NCBI RefSeq assembly: GCF_021398735.1
Contig: NZ_CP090349.1
Span: forward strand, 1,184,501 to 1,248,500
Direction of reading: 5' to 3'
From: Methylobacterium oryzae
Lineage (GTDB): Bacteria > Pseudomonadota > Alphaproteobacteria > Rhizobiales > Beijerinckiaceae
DNA: 64,000 nucleotides
In this document: positions 8,670-19,581 of the stretch, piece after piece
How positions within the stretch are numbered: position 1 is the stretch's first letter
How the letters are laid out: the number at the start of each line of letters is the position of its first letter
Notes under the pieces: model-generated
Told to the model about the DNA's origin: nothing
The model's input: the letters and a program-made list of their open reading frames with translations, nothing else
The model's database searches: none
Program-made: the position numbers and the translations under genes

Positions 8670-8838
8670 GTTGCCCGCTCCAGGGCGGCATGGGATCGGC
8701 GCAGACGGGTGACCGAGGCGAGAGGCACCTTCGGGCGAGGCGGAGACCGCCCCGCGTGACGGGGGTGCCGGGAGAGAGGACGGGGCAGGGCGGCGATCAT
8801 GGGATCGCGGTGGCCTCGGAGAGCGCGAGGAGACGAGC

Positions 8839-10614
8839 ATGGGCGGCGAGGTCATGACCGGGGCCGAGATGGTCATCCGGGCCTTCCAGGATCAGGGTGT
8901 CGACACGCTGTTCGGGTACCCGGGCGGCGCCGTACTTCCGATCTACGACGCGCTCTTCCACCAGAACGCCGTCAAGCACATCCTCGTCCGCCACGAGCAG
9001 GGCGCCGTCCACGCCGCGGAGGGCTACGCCCGCTCGTCCGGCAAGGTCGGCTGCGTCCTCGTCACCTCGGGCCCCGGCGCGACCAACATCGTCACCGGGC
9101 TCACCGACGCGATGCTGGATTCGATCCCGCTGGTCTGCATCACCGGCCAGGTTCCGACGCACCTGATCGGCACCGACGCGTTCCAGGAATGCGACACGGT
9201 CGGCATCACGCGCCACTGCACGAAGCACAATTACCTGGTCAAATCGATCGACGACCTGCCGCGCATCCTGCACGAGGCGTTCTACGTCGCGGCGAACGGC
9301 CGGCCGGGCCCGGTCGTCGTCGATCTGCCCAAGGACATCCAGTTCGCCTCCGGCCTCTACGAGCGTCCGGAGATCGCGAGCCACAAGACCTACCGCCCGG
9401 CCGTGAAGGGCGACGCCGACCGGATCCGCGCGGCCGTCGAGCTGATGGCGACCGCACGGCGGCCGGTCTTCTACACCGGCGGCGGCGTGATCAACTCGGG
9501 CCCGGAGGCCTCGCGGCTGCTGCGCGAGCTCGTCCGCGAGACCGGTTTCCCGATCACCTCGACGCTGATGGGGCTCGGCGCCTATCCGGGCACGGACGAG
9601 AAGTTCCTGGGCATGCTCGGCATGCACGGGACCTACGAGGCCAACCTCGCGATGCACGAGTGCGACGTGATGATCTGCGTCGGCGCGCGGTTCGACGACC
9701 GGATCACCGGCCGGCTCGACGCGTTCTCGCCCTTCTCCAAGAAGATCCACATCGACGTCGACGCCTCCTCGATCAACAAGGTCGTGAAGGTCGATGTCGG
9801 GATCGTCGGCGACTGCGCCTCGGTGCTCGCCGACATGCTGGAGGCGTGGCGCGCCCTGCCGTCGCGGCCCGACAAGTCGAACCTCGATCCGTGGTTCCAG
9901 AAGATCAGCGCCTGGAAGGCGCGGGACTGCCTCGCCTACTGGCCGTCGGGCACGATCATCAAGCCGCAATACGCCGTGCAGCGCCTCTACGAGGCCTGCA
10001 AGGACCGCGAGACCTACATCACCACCGAGGTCGGTCAGCACCAGATGTGGGCCGCCCAGTACTTCAAGTACGACGAGCCGAACCGCTGGATGACGTCGGG
10101 CGGCCTCGGCACGATGGGCTACGGCCTGCCGGCGGCGATCGGCACCCAGCTCGCGCACCCGAACGGGCTCGTGATCGACATCGCGGGCGAGGCCTCGATC
10201 CTGATGAACATGCAGGAGATGTCGACGGCGGTGCAGTACCGCCTTCCGATCAAGGTGTTCATCCTGAACAACGAGTACATGGGCATGGTCCGCCAGTGGC
10301 AGGAGCTGCTGCACGGCTCGCGCTACTCGCAGAGCTACTCGGAGAGCCTGCCGGACTTCGTGAAGCTCGCGGAGGCCTACGGTGCCAAGGGCATGCGCTG
10401 CGAGAAGCCTGGCGACCTCGACGGCGCCATCGCGGAGATGCTCGCCCATGACGGCCCGGTGATCTTCGACTGCATCGTCGACAAGACCGAGAACTGCTTC
10501 CCGATGATCCCGTCGGGCAAGGCGCACAACGAGATGCTCCTGTCCGATTACCTCGGCGAGACCGGCGTCGAGCTCGGCGACGTGATCTCCGAGGAAGGCA
10601 AGATGCTGGTGTGA
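8839..10614 (+). CDS. ilvB: acetolactate synthase, large (catalytic) subunit
   Basis: 591 residues. A thiamine-diphosphate enzyme that condenses pyruvate with pyruvate or 2-ketobutyrate in valine/leucine/isoleucine synthesis. The family's activating glutamate is Glu53 in RHEQGAVHAAEGYAR. The cofactor/Mg motif reads AGEASILMN, with Glu451 where Asp is more usual. GAGGAGA at 8827-8833 supports the 8839 start; a second ATG at 8854 is possible. It is followed by ilvH after 82 bp containing a strong hairpin. Expression is probably set by the attenuator upstream. Confidence 0.95.
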   Translation: MGGEVMTGAEMVIRAFQDQGVDTLFGYPGGAVLPIYDALFHQNAVKHILVRHEQGAVHAAEGYARSSGKVGCVLVTSGPGATNIVTGLTDAMLDSIPLVCITGQVPTHLIGTDAFQECDTVGITRHCTKHNYLVKSIDDLPRILHEAFYVAANGRPGPVVVDLPKDIQFASGLYERPEIASHKTYRPAVKGDADRIRAAVELMATARRPVFYTGGGVINSGPEASRLLRELVRETGFPITSTLMGLGAYPGTDEKFLGMLGMHGTYEANLAMHECDVMICVGARFDDRITGRLDAFSPFSKKIHIDVDASSINKVVKVDVGIVGDCASVLADMLEAWRALPSRPDKSNLDPWFQKISAWKARDCLAYWPSGTIIKPQYAVQRLYEACKDRETYITTEVGQHQMWAAQYFKYDEPNRWMTSGGLGTMGYGLPAAIGTQLAHPNGLVIDIAGEASILMNMQEMSTAVQYRLPIKVFILNNEYMGMVRQWQELLHGSRYSQSYSESLPDFVKLAEAYGAKGMRCEKPGDLDGAIAEMLAHDGPVIFDCIVDKTENCFPMIPSGKAHNEMLLSDYLGETGVELGDVISEEGKMLV

Positions 10615-10620
10615 GGGCGG

Positions 10621-10646
10621 GCGGCCCGGCGTCACCGCCGGGCCGC
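10621..10646 (+). repeat. perfect hairpin between ilvB and ilvH
   Basis: GCGGCCCGGCG and CGCCGGGCCGC form an uninterrupted 11-bp stem with a TCAC loop. No T run follows, so it is unlikely to be a full terminator. It may set the ilvB:ilvH mRNA ratio by protecting or cutting the transcript; that role is inferred. Confidence 0.75.
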
Positions 10647-10696
10647 GATCCGCCGCTGCGGCGGCGATGGGTCGAACGACGAGGACGAGGCCGGCG

Positions 10697-11239
10697 ATGA
10701 ACGCGATGAACACCCACTACCCCGATGCCGTCCGCGTCGAGCCGGTGAACCGGCACACGCTGGCGGTGATCGTCGACAACGAGCCCGGCGTGCTCGCCCG
10801 CATCTCGGGCCTGTTCTCCGGCCGCGGCTACAATATCGAGAGTCTGACCGTCTCCGAGACCGAGGAGGCGCGCCACATCTCGCGCATCACCATCGTGACC
10901 ACCGGGACGAACGCCGTGATCGAGCAGATCAAGGCGCAGCTTGACCGGCTGGTGCCGGTGCATCGGGTCGTGGACCTCACGCTCCAGGGCAACGCCATCG
11001 AGCGCGAGATCTGCCTCGTGAAGGTGAAGGGCGAGGGCGAGCACCGCAGCGAGGCCCTGCGGCTGGCCGCCGCCTTCGGCGCCAAGACGCTGGACGCCAC
11101 GCTCAACTCCTTCGTGTTCGAGCTGACCGGCGCTACCGAGGATGTCGACCGGTTCGTGCGCCTGATGAGCGTGATCGGGCTGGTGGAGATCTGCCGGACG
11201 GGCATCTCCGCCATGGGGCGCGGGGCGGAGCCGCTCTGA
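10697..11239 (+). CDS. ilvH: acetolactate synthase, small (regulatory) subunit
   Basis: 180 residues. The ACT domain (about 12-85) contains HTLAVIVDNEPGVLARISGLF and RGYNIESLTV, which bind valine for feedback inhibition; the C-terminal ALS_ss domain runs from about 95 to 170. It activates the IlvB subunit encoded upstream. Start 10697 is preferred over an in-frame ATG 30 bp earlier because the extra residues (GRTTRTRP) are atypical. Confidence 0.93.
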   Translation: MNAMNTHYPDAVRVEPVNRHTLAVIVDNEPGVLARISGLFSGRGYNIESLTVSETEEARHISRITIVTTGTNAVIEQIKAQLDRLVPVHRVVDLTLQGNAIEREICLVKVKGEGEHRSEALRLAAAFGAKTLDATLNSFVFELTGATEDVDRFVRLMSVIGLVEICRTGISAMGRGAEPL

Positions 11240-11364
11240 GCTTCTGGCGCGCGGCCAGTCGGTGCTCGGGGGAGCCGGAAGACGTTACCGGCTCTGAAGG
11301 CGACAGCCGGCTGGCCGTTGTCGCTGAAAACGCCGCGCCCGTATTCGTCGATCAAGGACCCCCC

Positions 11365-12009
11365 ATGACCGCCCGCAACCTCTACTACGCCCCCGGCGCC
11401 TGCTCGCTCGCCGCCCACATCATCCTGGAGGAATCCGGGCTGCCCTACGAGGGCCTCAAGCTCGATCTCGCCGCGGGCGACCAGCGCCGGCCGGAATACC
11501 TCGCGATCAACGATCGCGGCCGTGTCCCGGCGCTGACCGAGGACGGCTGGGTGCTCACCGAGTGCGCGGCCATCATGCGCCATGTCGCCCGTCAGGTGCC
11601 GGAGAAGGGGCTCTGGCCCACGGATCTCCGCGAGCAGGCCGCCGCCGACGAGTGGCTCGGCTGGCTCGCCTGCAACCACCACGTGACCTACGCCCATGTC
11701 CGCCGGCCCGAGCGCTACACCGAGGACGAGAGCGCCCTCGAGGGCATCAAGGCGAAGGCGGCCAACACCTACGCGGACCTCGCCACCATGACCGAGGTGC
11801 GCCTGTCGCACGGCGGGTGGGCGGTGGGCGACCGGTTCAGCGTCGTCGACGCCTACCTGACGGTCTTCTGGTTCTGGGCCAACGGCCCGGTGCTCCGGTT
11901 CGACATGGCCGGTCGCTTCCCGGCCTGGACCGCCCATGCGCGCCGGGTCGCCGAGCGCCCGGCTGTCCAGGCCGTCTTCGCCCGCGAAGGACTGCCGCTC
12001 CCCCGCTAG
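11365..12009 (+). CDS. glutathione S-transferase family protein
   Basis: 214 residues with a thioredoxin-like N-terminal domain (1-~80: LYYAPGACSLAAHIILEE, and RGRVPAL with the cis-Pro that contacts glutathione) and an all-helical C-terminal domain (to ~205). The Ser in GACSLA is the expected glutathione-activating residue of bacterial beta/theta-like enzymes. It sits between ilvH and a TetR gene, a position that does not define its substrate. Detoxification or dehalogenation roles are both possible. Confidence 0.85.
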   Translation: MTARNLYYAPGACSLAAHIILEESGLPYEGLKLDLAAGDQRRPEYLAINDRGRVPALTEDGWVLTECAAIMRHVARQVPEKGLWPTDLREQAAADEWLGWLACNHHVTYAHVRRPERYTEDESALEGIKAKAANTYADLATMTEVRLSHGGWAVGDRFSVVDAYLTVFWFWANGPVLRFDMAGRFPAWTAHARRVAERPAVQAVFAREGLPLPR

Positions 12010-12061
12010 CGAGGTGCGAGCGCGACCCCCCTTGCCGCGCCCCACGAATCGGCCTACAGCG

Positions 12062-12077
12062 CGTACCGTACGGTACG
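12062..12077. promoter_or_regulatory. candidate TetR operator (16-bp perfect palindrome)
   Basis: CGTACCGTACGGTACG is a perfect 16-bp palindrome ending 14 bp before the tetR start; a further GGTACG repeat follows directly. The size and position fit an autoregulatory TetR-family operator overlapping the promoter or ribosome site. Binding has not been shown. Confidence 0.65.
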
Positions 12078-12091
12078 GTACGCCATTCGAG

Positions 12092-12748
12092 ATGATGCAG
12101 GCCAGCGCGACAGCAGAGCGGGAAGAGCCGTCGGCACGCCAGCAGGCAGTGCTGGACGCCGTGCTCGGCCTCATGGTCGAGGACGGCGAGCAGCTCACCA
12201 TGGACGCCGTCGCGCGCCGGGCGAGCTGCTCGAAGGAGACGCTCTACAAGTGGTTCGGCGACCGGGACGGGTTGCTGACCGCGACGGTGCGCTGGCAGGC
12301 CTCCCGGGTCCATGCCGGGAACGACAGCGCTCAGGTGCTCGACGGCGCGACCCTGCGGGAGCGCCTGCAGGACTTCGCCGTGACGTGGCTGGAGGTCATC
12401 ACCGGCCCGACCTCGGTGGCGCTGAACCGCATCGCCATCGCGCATGCGGGCTCGCGCAAGAGCAATCTCGGCGGCATCGTCCTGGCGAACGGGCGCTTCG
12501 CGATCGGCGAGCGGGTGAAGCCCGTGCTGGAGGCGGGGCGCGCCGCCGGCCTGCTGAGCTTCGCCGACAGCGAGGCTGCCTTCCGCACCTTCTTCGGCCT
12601 CGTCGGCCGGGATATCCAGATCCGCCTTCTGCTCGGCGAGACCCTCGACCTCGACGGGGCCGGGATCCGGCGCGACGCGGGCCGCGCCGTCGAGCAGTTC
12701 CTGGCCCTGTACGGCCGGGCCAAACCCGACCCGAAACACCAAGTCTAA
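12092..12748 (+). CDS. TetR/AcrR family transcription regulator
   Basis: 218 residues. Residues ~15-65 are a TetR helix-turn-helix (LTMDAVARRASCSKETLYKWFGDRDGLL); the rest is a helical ligand-binding domain of unknown specificity. The ATG at 12092 (or 12095) lies just after a 16-bp palindrome that probably serves as its operator. The stop is only 12 bp before ilvC, so ilvC may be read from the tetR promoter. Whether the regulator controls ilvC, the upstream GST or only itself is not known. Confidence 0.88.
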   Translation: MMQASATAEREEPSARQQAVLDAVLGLMVEDGEQLTMDAVARRASCSKETLYKWFGDRDGLLTATVRWQASRVHAGNDSAQVLDGATLRERLQDFAVTWLEVITGPTSVALNRIAIAHAGSRKSNLGGIVLANGRFAIGERVKPVLEAGRAAGLLSFADSEAAFRTFFGLVGRDIQIRLLLGETLDLDGAGIRRDAGRAVEQFLALYGRAKPDPKHQV

Positions 12749-13780
<1,032 letters not shown>

Positions 13781-13823
13781 TCCGCATCCGCGCGGTCGGG
13801 CCCGGCCCGGCCGCGCACGCGCG

Positions 13824-13853
13824 GGGCCGGTCACGCGGAGGCGTGGCCGGCCC
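13824..13853 (+). terminator. stem-loop after ilvC
   Basis: A 13-bp stem (GGGCCGGTCACGC with GCGTGGCCGGCCC, one G-T pair) with a GGAG loop lies 44 bp after the ilvC stop. Only TT follows, so termination may be partly Rho-assisted. Confidence 0.65.
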
Positions 13854-13946
13854 TTCGCGTTCCGGGTTGCCCGACACAGGGTGTCCCGGCCATAAGCCCG
13901 CCAGCGGTCCCGCGCGTACGAGGACCGGCAAGCGGAGAGGACACGC

Positions 13947-14600
13947 ATGGCATCGCTCTATTCCGACGCGCACCGGGCGCTGCAGGAGGAGTTCGGCACC
14001 ACCAAGCTCGCCGTGCGTCTCGACGAGGACTGGGTCCACGAGACCGTCCAGCCGGACGAGGCCGCCTTCATCGGCTCCCGCGACATGTTCTTCCTCTCGA
14101 CCGTCGACCCGGACGGGATGCCGACGGTCTCCTACAAGGGCGGTCCCACGGGCTTCGTGAAGGTGCTCGACGACAAGACGCTTGTCTTCCCGGGCTTCGA
14201 CGGCAACGGCATGTTCTACTCGATGGGCAACATCGAGGGGCAGGCCAAGGTCGGCCTGCTGTTCATCGACTTCGAGACGCCCCACCGGATCCGCGTCCAG
14301 GGCCACGCGACGCTGCTGCGCGACGACGCCCTCTTGGCCGCGTACACCGAGGCCAAGTACCTGGTGAAGGTCGCGGTGACGAAGATCTGGATCAACTGCC
14401 CGCGCTACATCCACAAGTACCAGAAGCTCGAGCAGAACAAGTACGTGCCGCGGCCCGGCCGCGAAACGCCGCTCGCCGCCTGGAAGCGCCTCGACCTCGC
14501 GGGCGACGTGATCAGCGATGCCGACAAGGCCCGCGTCGCTCAGGAGGGCCGGCTGGAGGTCGCGGAGTACGAGGCGCTGATGGCCCGCGGCGAGGCCTGA
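13947..14600 (+). CDS. pyridoxamine 5'-phosphate oxidase family (flavin-binding) protein
   Basis: 217 residues with the split-barrel flavin-binding fold: AAFIGSRDMFFLSTVDPDGMPTV, then KVLDDKTLVFPGF and AKVGLLFIDF. Proteins of this group bind FMN or F420/heme, and most are not true PdxH; the specific PdxH substrate residues are not obvious. A GGAGAGG ribosome site sits 6 bp before the ATG. It is single, after the ilvC terminator. The reaction is unknown. Confidence 0.8.
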   Translation: MASLYSDAHRALQEEFGTTKLAVRLDEDWVHETVQPDEAAFIGSRDMFFLSTVDPDGMPTVSYKGGPTGFVKVLDDKTLVFPGFDGNGMFYSMGNIEGQAKVGLLFIDFETPHRIRVQGHATLLRDDALLAAYTEAKYLVKVAVTKIWINCPRYIHKYQKLEQNKYVPRPGRETPLAAWKRLDLAGDVISDADKARVAQEGRLEVAEYEALMARGEA

Positions 14601-14823
14601 TCGTCCATTGCGGCCGCCCCGCAGTCCCGGGCGGCCGGTGCGGAACTCAAATTACGTCAAATCAGATTTTTCCGAGTATAAATCTGCCGTACAAAATACT
14701 AATAAAGCATAACTTCTGTGTTCTATAGTTTAATGGTCTAAAAAATTCTTGACGATGTGAGTGCCGAGCCATAAATTTCGTGCAGATTTTGCCGATCGCA
14801 TCTTTGCTCGGACCGTTAAGACC

Positions 14824-16899
14824 ATGGTTTCGCTCCCGCTGCGCGTCGCATTGATCTGCAGCATCCTGATCGCTGCGGTGTTCGCGGGGGGGACGACTTT
14901 TCTCGCCCGCCGAATCGACGCGTCCTTCGATGAGCAGGCCGCAGAGATACAGTCGGAGACGCTGTCGAACGAGGCGCGCGAGGTCCGCTTCCGCCTCGCG
15001 GTAGCGGCCAAGACTGCCGAGAGCATCGCGGCCTCCGCGTCGGCCCTGCGCGCCGGCCGCATCCAGGACCGGGACATCTACGACGCGCTGCTGCGCGAGC
15101 TTCTGCGCGCCAACCCCGAGCTGATCGCGACCTGGACGGGCTGGGAGCCGGACGCCCTGGACGGGCGCGACCGCGCGTTCGCCGGCACGGCCTCCTCGGA
15201 CGCGAGCGGCCGCTTCATGCCTTACTGGAACCGCGGGAGCGGCACGATCAAGCGCGAGGTCCTCACGGGCTACGAGGCCGAGCCGGACGGCGACTATTAC
15301 CTCCGGCCGAAGCGGCTGAACCGCCTGGTCGCCATCGAACCCTACATCTACCCGGTGGCCGGGAAGGACGTCGTCATGATGTCGTTCGGCGCACCGATCA
15401 CCGTGGACGGCACGTATCGCGGCACCGCCGGCGTCGACATCGATCTCGGGTCCCTGAATGCCGCCCTCGGGGCGGTGAGGCCGTTCGGGACCGGCTACCT
15501 CGCCGTGGTCTCGGCGAACGGAACGACCGTCGCGCATCCGACCGGCGCGGCGGCCGGGAAGCCGATGCACGGCTTCGACGCGTCGGCGGCCGACGCGGCC
15601 CGGCAGGCGATCGCGGCGGGAGCCGTGGTGGTGACCGACGCGCCGGGCCCGGATGGGGCGCCGTGGCGCTACATGGCGCAGCATATCCAGGCGGGCGAGA
15701 CGCCCGACCGCTGGGCGATCGTCGTCGCAGTTCCGGTGGCGACGCTCACGGCCGCCGCCGTTCGGGCGCGCGCGACGCTGATCGGCATCTCGGTCCTCTG
15801 CGTGCTGATCGGGTGCGCGGCCGTCTTCGGCGCGCTGCACCGTCTCGTGGGGGCGCCGATCCGCGGCCTCGGCCGCACCATCGGCGACATGGCCGCGGGC
15901 GATTACGGGGCGGATGTACGCGAGGCGCGGCGCCGCGACGAGGTCGGACTGGTCGGGCGTGCCGTGCTGAAGCTGCGTGACGGCCTGCGGGCGCAGGCGG
16001 AGGCCGACGCGCGGACGCGGGCGGAGGCTCAGGCGGCGGCCGACCGGGACCGCAAGCGGGTGACCGCGGACTTGGCGAACAGCTTCGAGCAGGCCATCGG
16101 CGGCATCGTCGCGACGGTCACGGACGCGGCCACCGCGCTGCAGGCCACGGCCGGGGCGCTGGCCGCCACGGCGTCGGAGACCGCCGGCCAGTCGACCACC
16201 GTCGCGGCCGGGGCCGAGGAGGCCGCCGCCAACGTCCGGGCCGCGGCCTCGGCGGCCGAGGAGCTTGGCAGCTCGGTGCAGGAGATCGGGCGTCAGGTTC
16301 AGGGATCCGCGCAACTCGCGCGGGCCGCGGCCGACGAGGCCGGGCGCACGGTGCGGCTGGTGGAGGATCTGAGCGCGGCGGTGATGAAGATCGGGGATGT
16401 TGTGGCGCTGATCAGCGGCATCGCCGGCCAGACCAACCTGCTGGCGCTCAACGCCACGATCGAGGCGGCCCGCGCCGGCGAGGCCGGCCGGGGCTTCGCG
16501 GTCGTGGCCGCCGAGGTGAAGGCGCTGGCCGAGCAGACCGCACGGGCCACCGAGGAGATCGCGGGCCAGATCGCCCGCGTCCAGGCCTCGACCGAGCAGG
16601 CGGCCTCGGCGATCGGCAGCATCACGACGCGCGTCGACGAGATCAGCGGGGCGGCCACGACGATCGCGGCCGCGGTCGAGCAGCAGGGCACGGCAACCCA
16701 GGAGATCGTCCGCAACGTGACCCAGGCCGCCGCCGGCACGGGCGAGGTGACGACGAACATCGCCCGCGTGGCCGAAGCCGCCGACATGACCGGCTCTGCC
16801 GCCGGTCAGGTGCTGGAATCGTCCGCGGACCTGTCGCGGCAATCCGCGCATCTCCGGGCGGAGGTCGGCCGCTTCCTCGGAACGGTGCGCGCGGCCTGA
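14824..16899 (+). CDS. methyl-accepting chemotaxis protein with Cache sensor
   Basis: 691 residues from ATG 14824; a GTG at 14761 would add 21 residues from base composition that looks non-coding. Layout: TM1 about 7-29, periplasmic double-Cache sensor about 35-300, TM2 about 312-334, HAMP about 335-390, then the kinase-control hairpin with tip [23 protein letters not shown] (near 540) and flanking methylation helices. There is no C-terminal CheR-tethering pentapeptide. It senses a small periplasmic ligand and signals to CheA/CheW; no che genes are nearby. It lies after an AT-rich segment. Confidence 0.92.
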   Translation: MVSLPLRVALICSILIAAVFAGGTTFLARRIDASFDEQAAEIQSETLSNEAREVRFRLAVAAKTAESIAASASALRAGRIQDRDIYDALLRELLRANPELIATWTGWEPDALDGRDRAFAGTASSDASGRFMPYWNRGSGTIKREVLTGYEAEPDGDYYLRPKRLNRLVAIEPYIYPVAGKDVVMMSFGAPITVDGTYRGTAGVDIDLGSLNAALGAVRPFGTGYLAVVSANGTTVAHPTGAAAGKPMHGFDASAADAARQAIAAGAVVVTDAPGPDGAPWRYMAQHIQAGETPDRWAIVVAVPVATLTAAAVRARATLIGISVLCVLIGCAAVFGALHRLVGAPIRGLGRTIGDMAAGDYGADVREARRRDEVGLVGRAVLKLRDGLRAQAEADARTRAEAQAAADRDRKRVTADLANSFEQAIGGIVATVTDAATALQATAGALAATASETAGQSTTVAAGAEEAAANVRAAASAAEELGSSVQEIGRQVQGSAQLARAAADEAGRTVRLVEDLSAAVMKIGDVVALISGIAGQTNLLALNATIEAARAGEAGRGFAVVAAEVKALAEQTARATEEIAGQIARVQASTEQAASAIGSITTRVDEISGAATTIAAAVEQQGTATQEIVRNVTQAAAGTGEVTTNIARVAEAADMTGSAAGQVLESSADLSRQSAHLRAEVGRFLGTVRAA

Positions 16900-16920
16900 T
16901 GGTCGCCGTGCCGGCCCGCG

Positions 16921-17703
16921 CTACGGCGCCTTGCGGGCGACGATGAACACGCGCGGGAAGGCGAGCAGGCGCCGCCCGTCGCTGCGCGGCGGGTAGGCGG
17001 CGTCGATCGCGCGGGTGTAGGCCGCCAGGAAGCCGGCCCGCTCCTCCGGATCCAGCGGGTCGAGGAACGGCCGAAGCCCGGTCGCGCTGACCCAGTCCAC
17101 GATGGCGGTCGCGTCCGCCATGCGGTGGTGGTAGGCGGTGCGCCAGACATCGACCTCGGCGGCGCGCGGTGCCAGCAGGTCGTAGTAGGCGGCGGGTTCC
17201 AGCATCCGTCCCAGGCGGCCGACCACGGCCGGATCGCCGATCGCGGCCGCCCAGGGACCGTCCGCCGCGACCGCGCGCATCAGGCGATGGGTCGGCTCGG
17301 CGAGGTTGTCGGGCATCTGCACGGCGAGCACGCCGCCCGGGTCGAGGAGACCGAACAGCCGCGGCAGCAGGGTCGCGTGGTCCGGCAGCCATTGCAGCAC
17401 GGCGTTGGCGTAGATCAGGTCCGGGGCCCGCTCGGGTACCCAGGTGGCGGCGTCGGCCAGCGCGAAGGACAGGCCCGGCAGGCGGGCGCGGGCGCTCTCC
17501 AGCATCGCCGGGGAGGTGTCGAGGCCGATCACCTCCGCGTCGGGGAAGCGCGCCGCGATCAGCGCGGTCGAGTTGCCCGGCCCGCAGCCGAGATCGACGG
17601 CGAGCCGCGGTGCGTCGAGGGGCACGCGGGCGAGGAGCTCGGCGGCGGGGCGGGTCCGCTCGTCCTCGAAGCGGGTGTAGAGGGCGGGGTTCCAGTCGGC
17701 CAT
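16921..17703 (-). CDS. tam: trans-aconitate 2-methyltransferase
   Basis: 260 residues. The SAM-binding motif [15 protein letters not shown] (about 36-50) is followed by the Tam-type segments [13 protein letters not shown] and [13 protein letters not shown]. The enzyme methyl-esterifies trans-aconitate, a by-product that inhibits aconitase. It sits downstream of the HAD and trpS genes on the same strand and converges with the chemoreceptor gene 21 bp away. The call is by family pattern; a related methyltransferase is less likely. Confidence 0.85.
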   Translation of the reverse strand: MADWNPALYTRFEDERTRPAAELLARVPLDAPRLAVDLGCGPGNSTALIAARFPDAEVIGLDTSPAMLESARARLPGLSFALADAATWVPERAPDLIYANAVLQWLPDHATLLPRLFGLLDPGGVLAVQMPDNLAEPTHRLMRAVAADGPWAAAIGDPAVVGRLGRMLEPAAYYDLLAPRAAEVDVWRTAYHHRMADATAIVDWVSATGLRPFLDPLDPEERAGFLAAYTRAIDAAYPPRSDGRRLLAFPRVFIVARKAP

Positions 17704-17725
17704 GGCACCCTTCCGTGAAAAGTCC

Positions 17726-18427
17726 TCAGCAGCCGAGCCGGTCGGCGAGGTCTGCCAGATCCCGCGCCGCGTGGGTGACCGGCACCGTCGGCGCGGTCTC
17801 GCCGCCGGCCGGGCCGTGCTCGTGCGGGCGAGCGATGTGGGCGGTGGCGAGCCCGTGGCTGGCGGCCGCCGCGAGGTCGTTCGAGTGGGCGGCGACCATC
17901 ATGGTCTCTCCCGCCGCGAAGCCGAAGGCCGCGACCGCGTCGCGGTAGAGCGCCGGCTTCGGCTTGTAGTCGCGGGAATAGCCGGCGCCGAGCACCGCGT
18001 CGAAGATCAGGCCGTTGCGGCGGGCCAGGTCGGCCATCAGCCGGACATGCCCGTTGGAGTTCGGTGCCAGGAGGTGCTTCTCGCGCAGGCGTCGCAGCGC
18101 GTCCGGCACCTCGGGCCATGCGTCGAGCCGGTGCCATGCCTGGACAAGCTCGCCCCGCACGGCCTCGGAGACGCCCGCGAGGCCGAACTGCGCCAGCACG
18201 CCGGGCAGCGACTCGGCCTGGAGCGTGTCGAGGTCGACGTAGGGTCGGGCGCCGGAGCGCACCGTCTCCATCGACGGGTTGTAGCGGGCCCGCCACGCGT
18301 CCGCGAAGGCGCCGGCATCGAGGTCCGGCGCGACGGGCGCGAGCAGCCGCGACGCCTCGCGGGCGACGCCGGAGCGCCAGTCGACCAGCGTCCCGAAGAC
18401 GTCGAAGACCAGCGCCCGGACGGTCAC
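17726..18427 (-). CDS. haloacid dehalogenase type II (HAD superfamily)
   Basis: 233 residues. HAD motif [11 protein letters not shown] (nucleophilic Asp9), motif [11 protein letters not shown] (Ser/Asn), Lys in YKPKPALY and motif [11 protein letters not shown] are all present, the layout of L-2-haloacid dehalogenases. The GTG start overlaps the trpS stop (GTGA), so the gene is translationally coupled to trpS. The natural substrate may be a phosphoester or haloacid. Confidence 0.85.
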   Translation of the reverse strand: MTVRALVFDVFGTLVDWRSGVAREASRLLAPVAPDLDAGAFADAWRARYNPSMETVRSGARPYVDLDTLQAESLPGVLAQFGLAGVSEAVRGELVQAWHRLDAWPEVPDALRRLREKHLLAPNSNGHVRLMADLARRNGLIFDAVLGAGYSRDYKPKPALYRDAVAAFGFAAGETMMVAAHSNDLAAAASHGLATAHIARPHEHGPAGGETAPTVPVTHAARDLADLADRLGC

Positions 18428-19488
18428 CGCACCGCCTGCAGGCTGGGACCGCGCCGGACGAAGCCGACGATGTCCTTGACCGCGTCGAGGGTCTGCGCCG
18501 CGATGGTCTCGGCCCGGGCGCCGCCGTCGGCCAGCACGGCGTCGATATGGCCCGGATCGGCGGTGAGGCGGCGCATCTCCTCGGCGATCGGCGCGAGGCT
18601 CGTCACCGCGAGGTCGGCCAGAGCGGGCTTGAAGGTCGAGAACTGCGCCCCGCCGAAATCGCGCAGAACGTCCTCGCGGGTGATCCCGGCGAGCGCCGCG
18701 TAGATCCCCACGAGGTTGTCGGCCTCGGGCCGCTCCTTCAGGCCCGCCACCTCGGAGGGCAGGGGCTCGGGGTCGGTCTTCGCTCTCCGGATCTTCTGCG
18801 CGATGGCGTCCGCGTCGTCCGTGAGGTTGATGCGGGCGTTGTCCGACGGATCCGACTTCGACATCTTCTTGGTGCCGTCGCGCAGCGACATGACCCGGGC
18901 GGCCGGGCCGCCGATCAGCGGCTCCGTGATCGGGAAGAACGCGTCGCCGTGGCCGTGCGCCGTGATCGACCCCGAGAAATCGGTGTTGAACTTCTGTGCG
19001 ATGTCCCGAGTCAGCTCCAGGTGCTGCTTCTGGTCCTCGCCGACCGGCACATGGGTCGCCCGGTAGGCCAGGATGTCGGCCGCCATCAGCACCGGGTAGT
19101 CGTAGAGGCCGATCGAGGCGTTCTCCCGGTCCTTGCCGGCCTTCTCCTTGAACTGGGTCATGCGGTTCAGCCAGCCGAGACGGGCGACGCAGTTGAACAC
19201 CCAGGCGAGCTCGGCGTGCTGCGGCACCTGGCTCTGGTTGAACACGATCGAGCGCTTCGGATCGATGCCGGCGGCGAGGAAGGCGGCCGTGACCTCGCGG
19301 ATCTGGCCGCGCAGGGCCTCGGGATCCTGCCAGACGGTGATCGCGTGCAGGTCGACCACGCAGTACAGGCACTGCGCGTCGCGCTCCTGCATCTCCACGA
19401 AGCGCTTCACCGCCCCGAGATAGTTGCCGAGGTGCAGGTTGCCGGTGGGCTGGACGCCCGAGAAGACCAATTCGGTGAACGCGGCCAT
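18424..19488 (-). CDS. trpS: tryptophanyl-tRNA synthetase
   Basis: 354 residues, class Ic synthetase length. The ATP-binding signatures are seen as [11 protein letters not shown] (HIGH-like, about 15-25) and [16 protein letters not shown] (KMSKS, about 197-212). [16 protein letters not shown] is the conserved central motif. It charges tRNA-Trp. It is the first gene of a minus-strand set trpS-HAD-tam, with a 4-bp overlap to the HAD gene. Confidence 0.96.
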   Translation of the reverse strand: MAAFTELVFSGVQPTGNLHLGNYLGAVKRFVEMQERDAQCLYCVVDLHAITVWQDPEALRGQIREVTAAFLAAGIDPKRSIVFNQSQVPQHAELAWVFNCVARLGWLNRMTQFKEKAGKDRENASIGLYDYPVLMAADILAYRATHVPVGEDQKQHLELTRDIAQKFNTDFSGSITAHGHGDAFFPITEPLIGGPAARVMSLRDGTKKMSKSDPSDNARINLTDDADAIAQKIRRAKTDPEPLPSEVAGLKERPEADNLVGIYAALAGITREDVLRDFGGAQFSTFKPALADLAVTSLAPIAEEMRRLTADPGHIDAVLADGGARAETIAAQTLDAVKDIVGFVRRGPSLQAVR

Positions 19489-19581
19489 CGGCGCCGATCC
19501 TGAGCGAGGGAAGACCGGGGCTCCGCGCCGTCCGGGCGCGCGGTTACTCGCACCCGTAGGCCGGAATGGTCAAGGACGCGC

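Noticed and set aside
5596..8691. Very long open frame on the minus strand across pyrC and the amidase
   Set aside because: High GC keeps antisense frames open here and in many other places (e.g. 30775-34068, 43780-47145). The product is low-complexity Arg/Gly/Asp-rich, and the plus-strand genes have clear families.
13947..14600. True pyridoxamine-phosphate oxidase PdxH
   Set aside because: The flavin fold matches, but the C-terminal PdxH substrate-binding segment was not recognised, so only the family is called.
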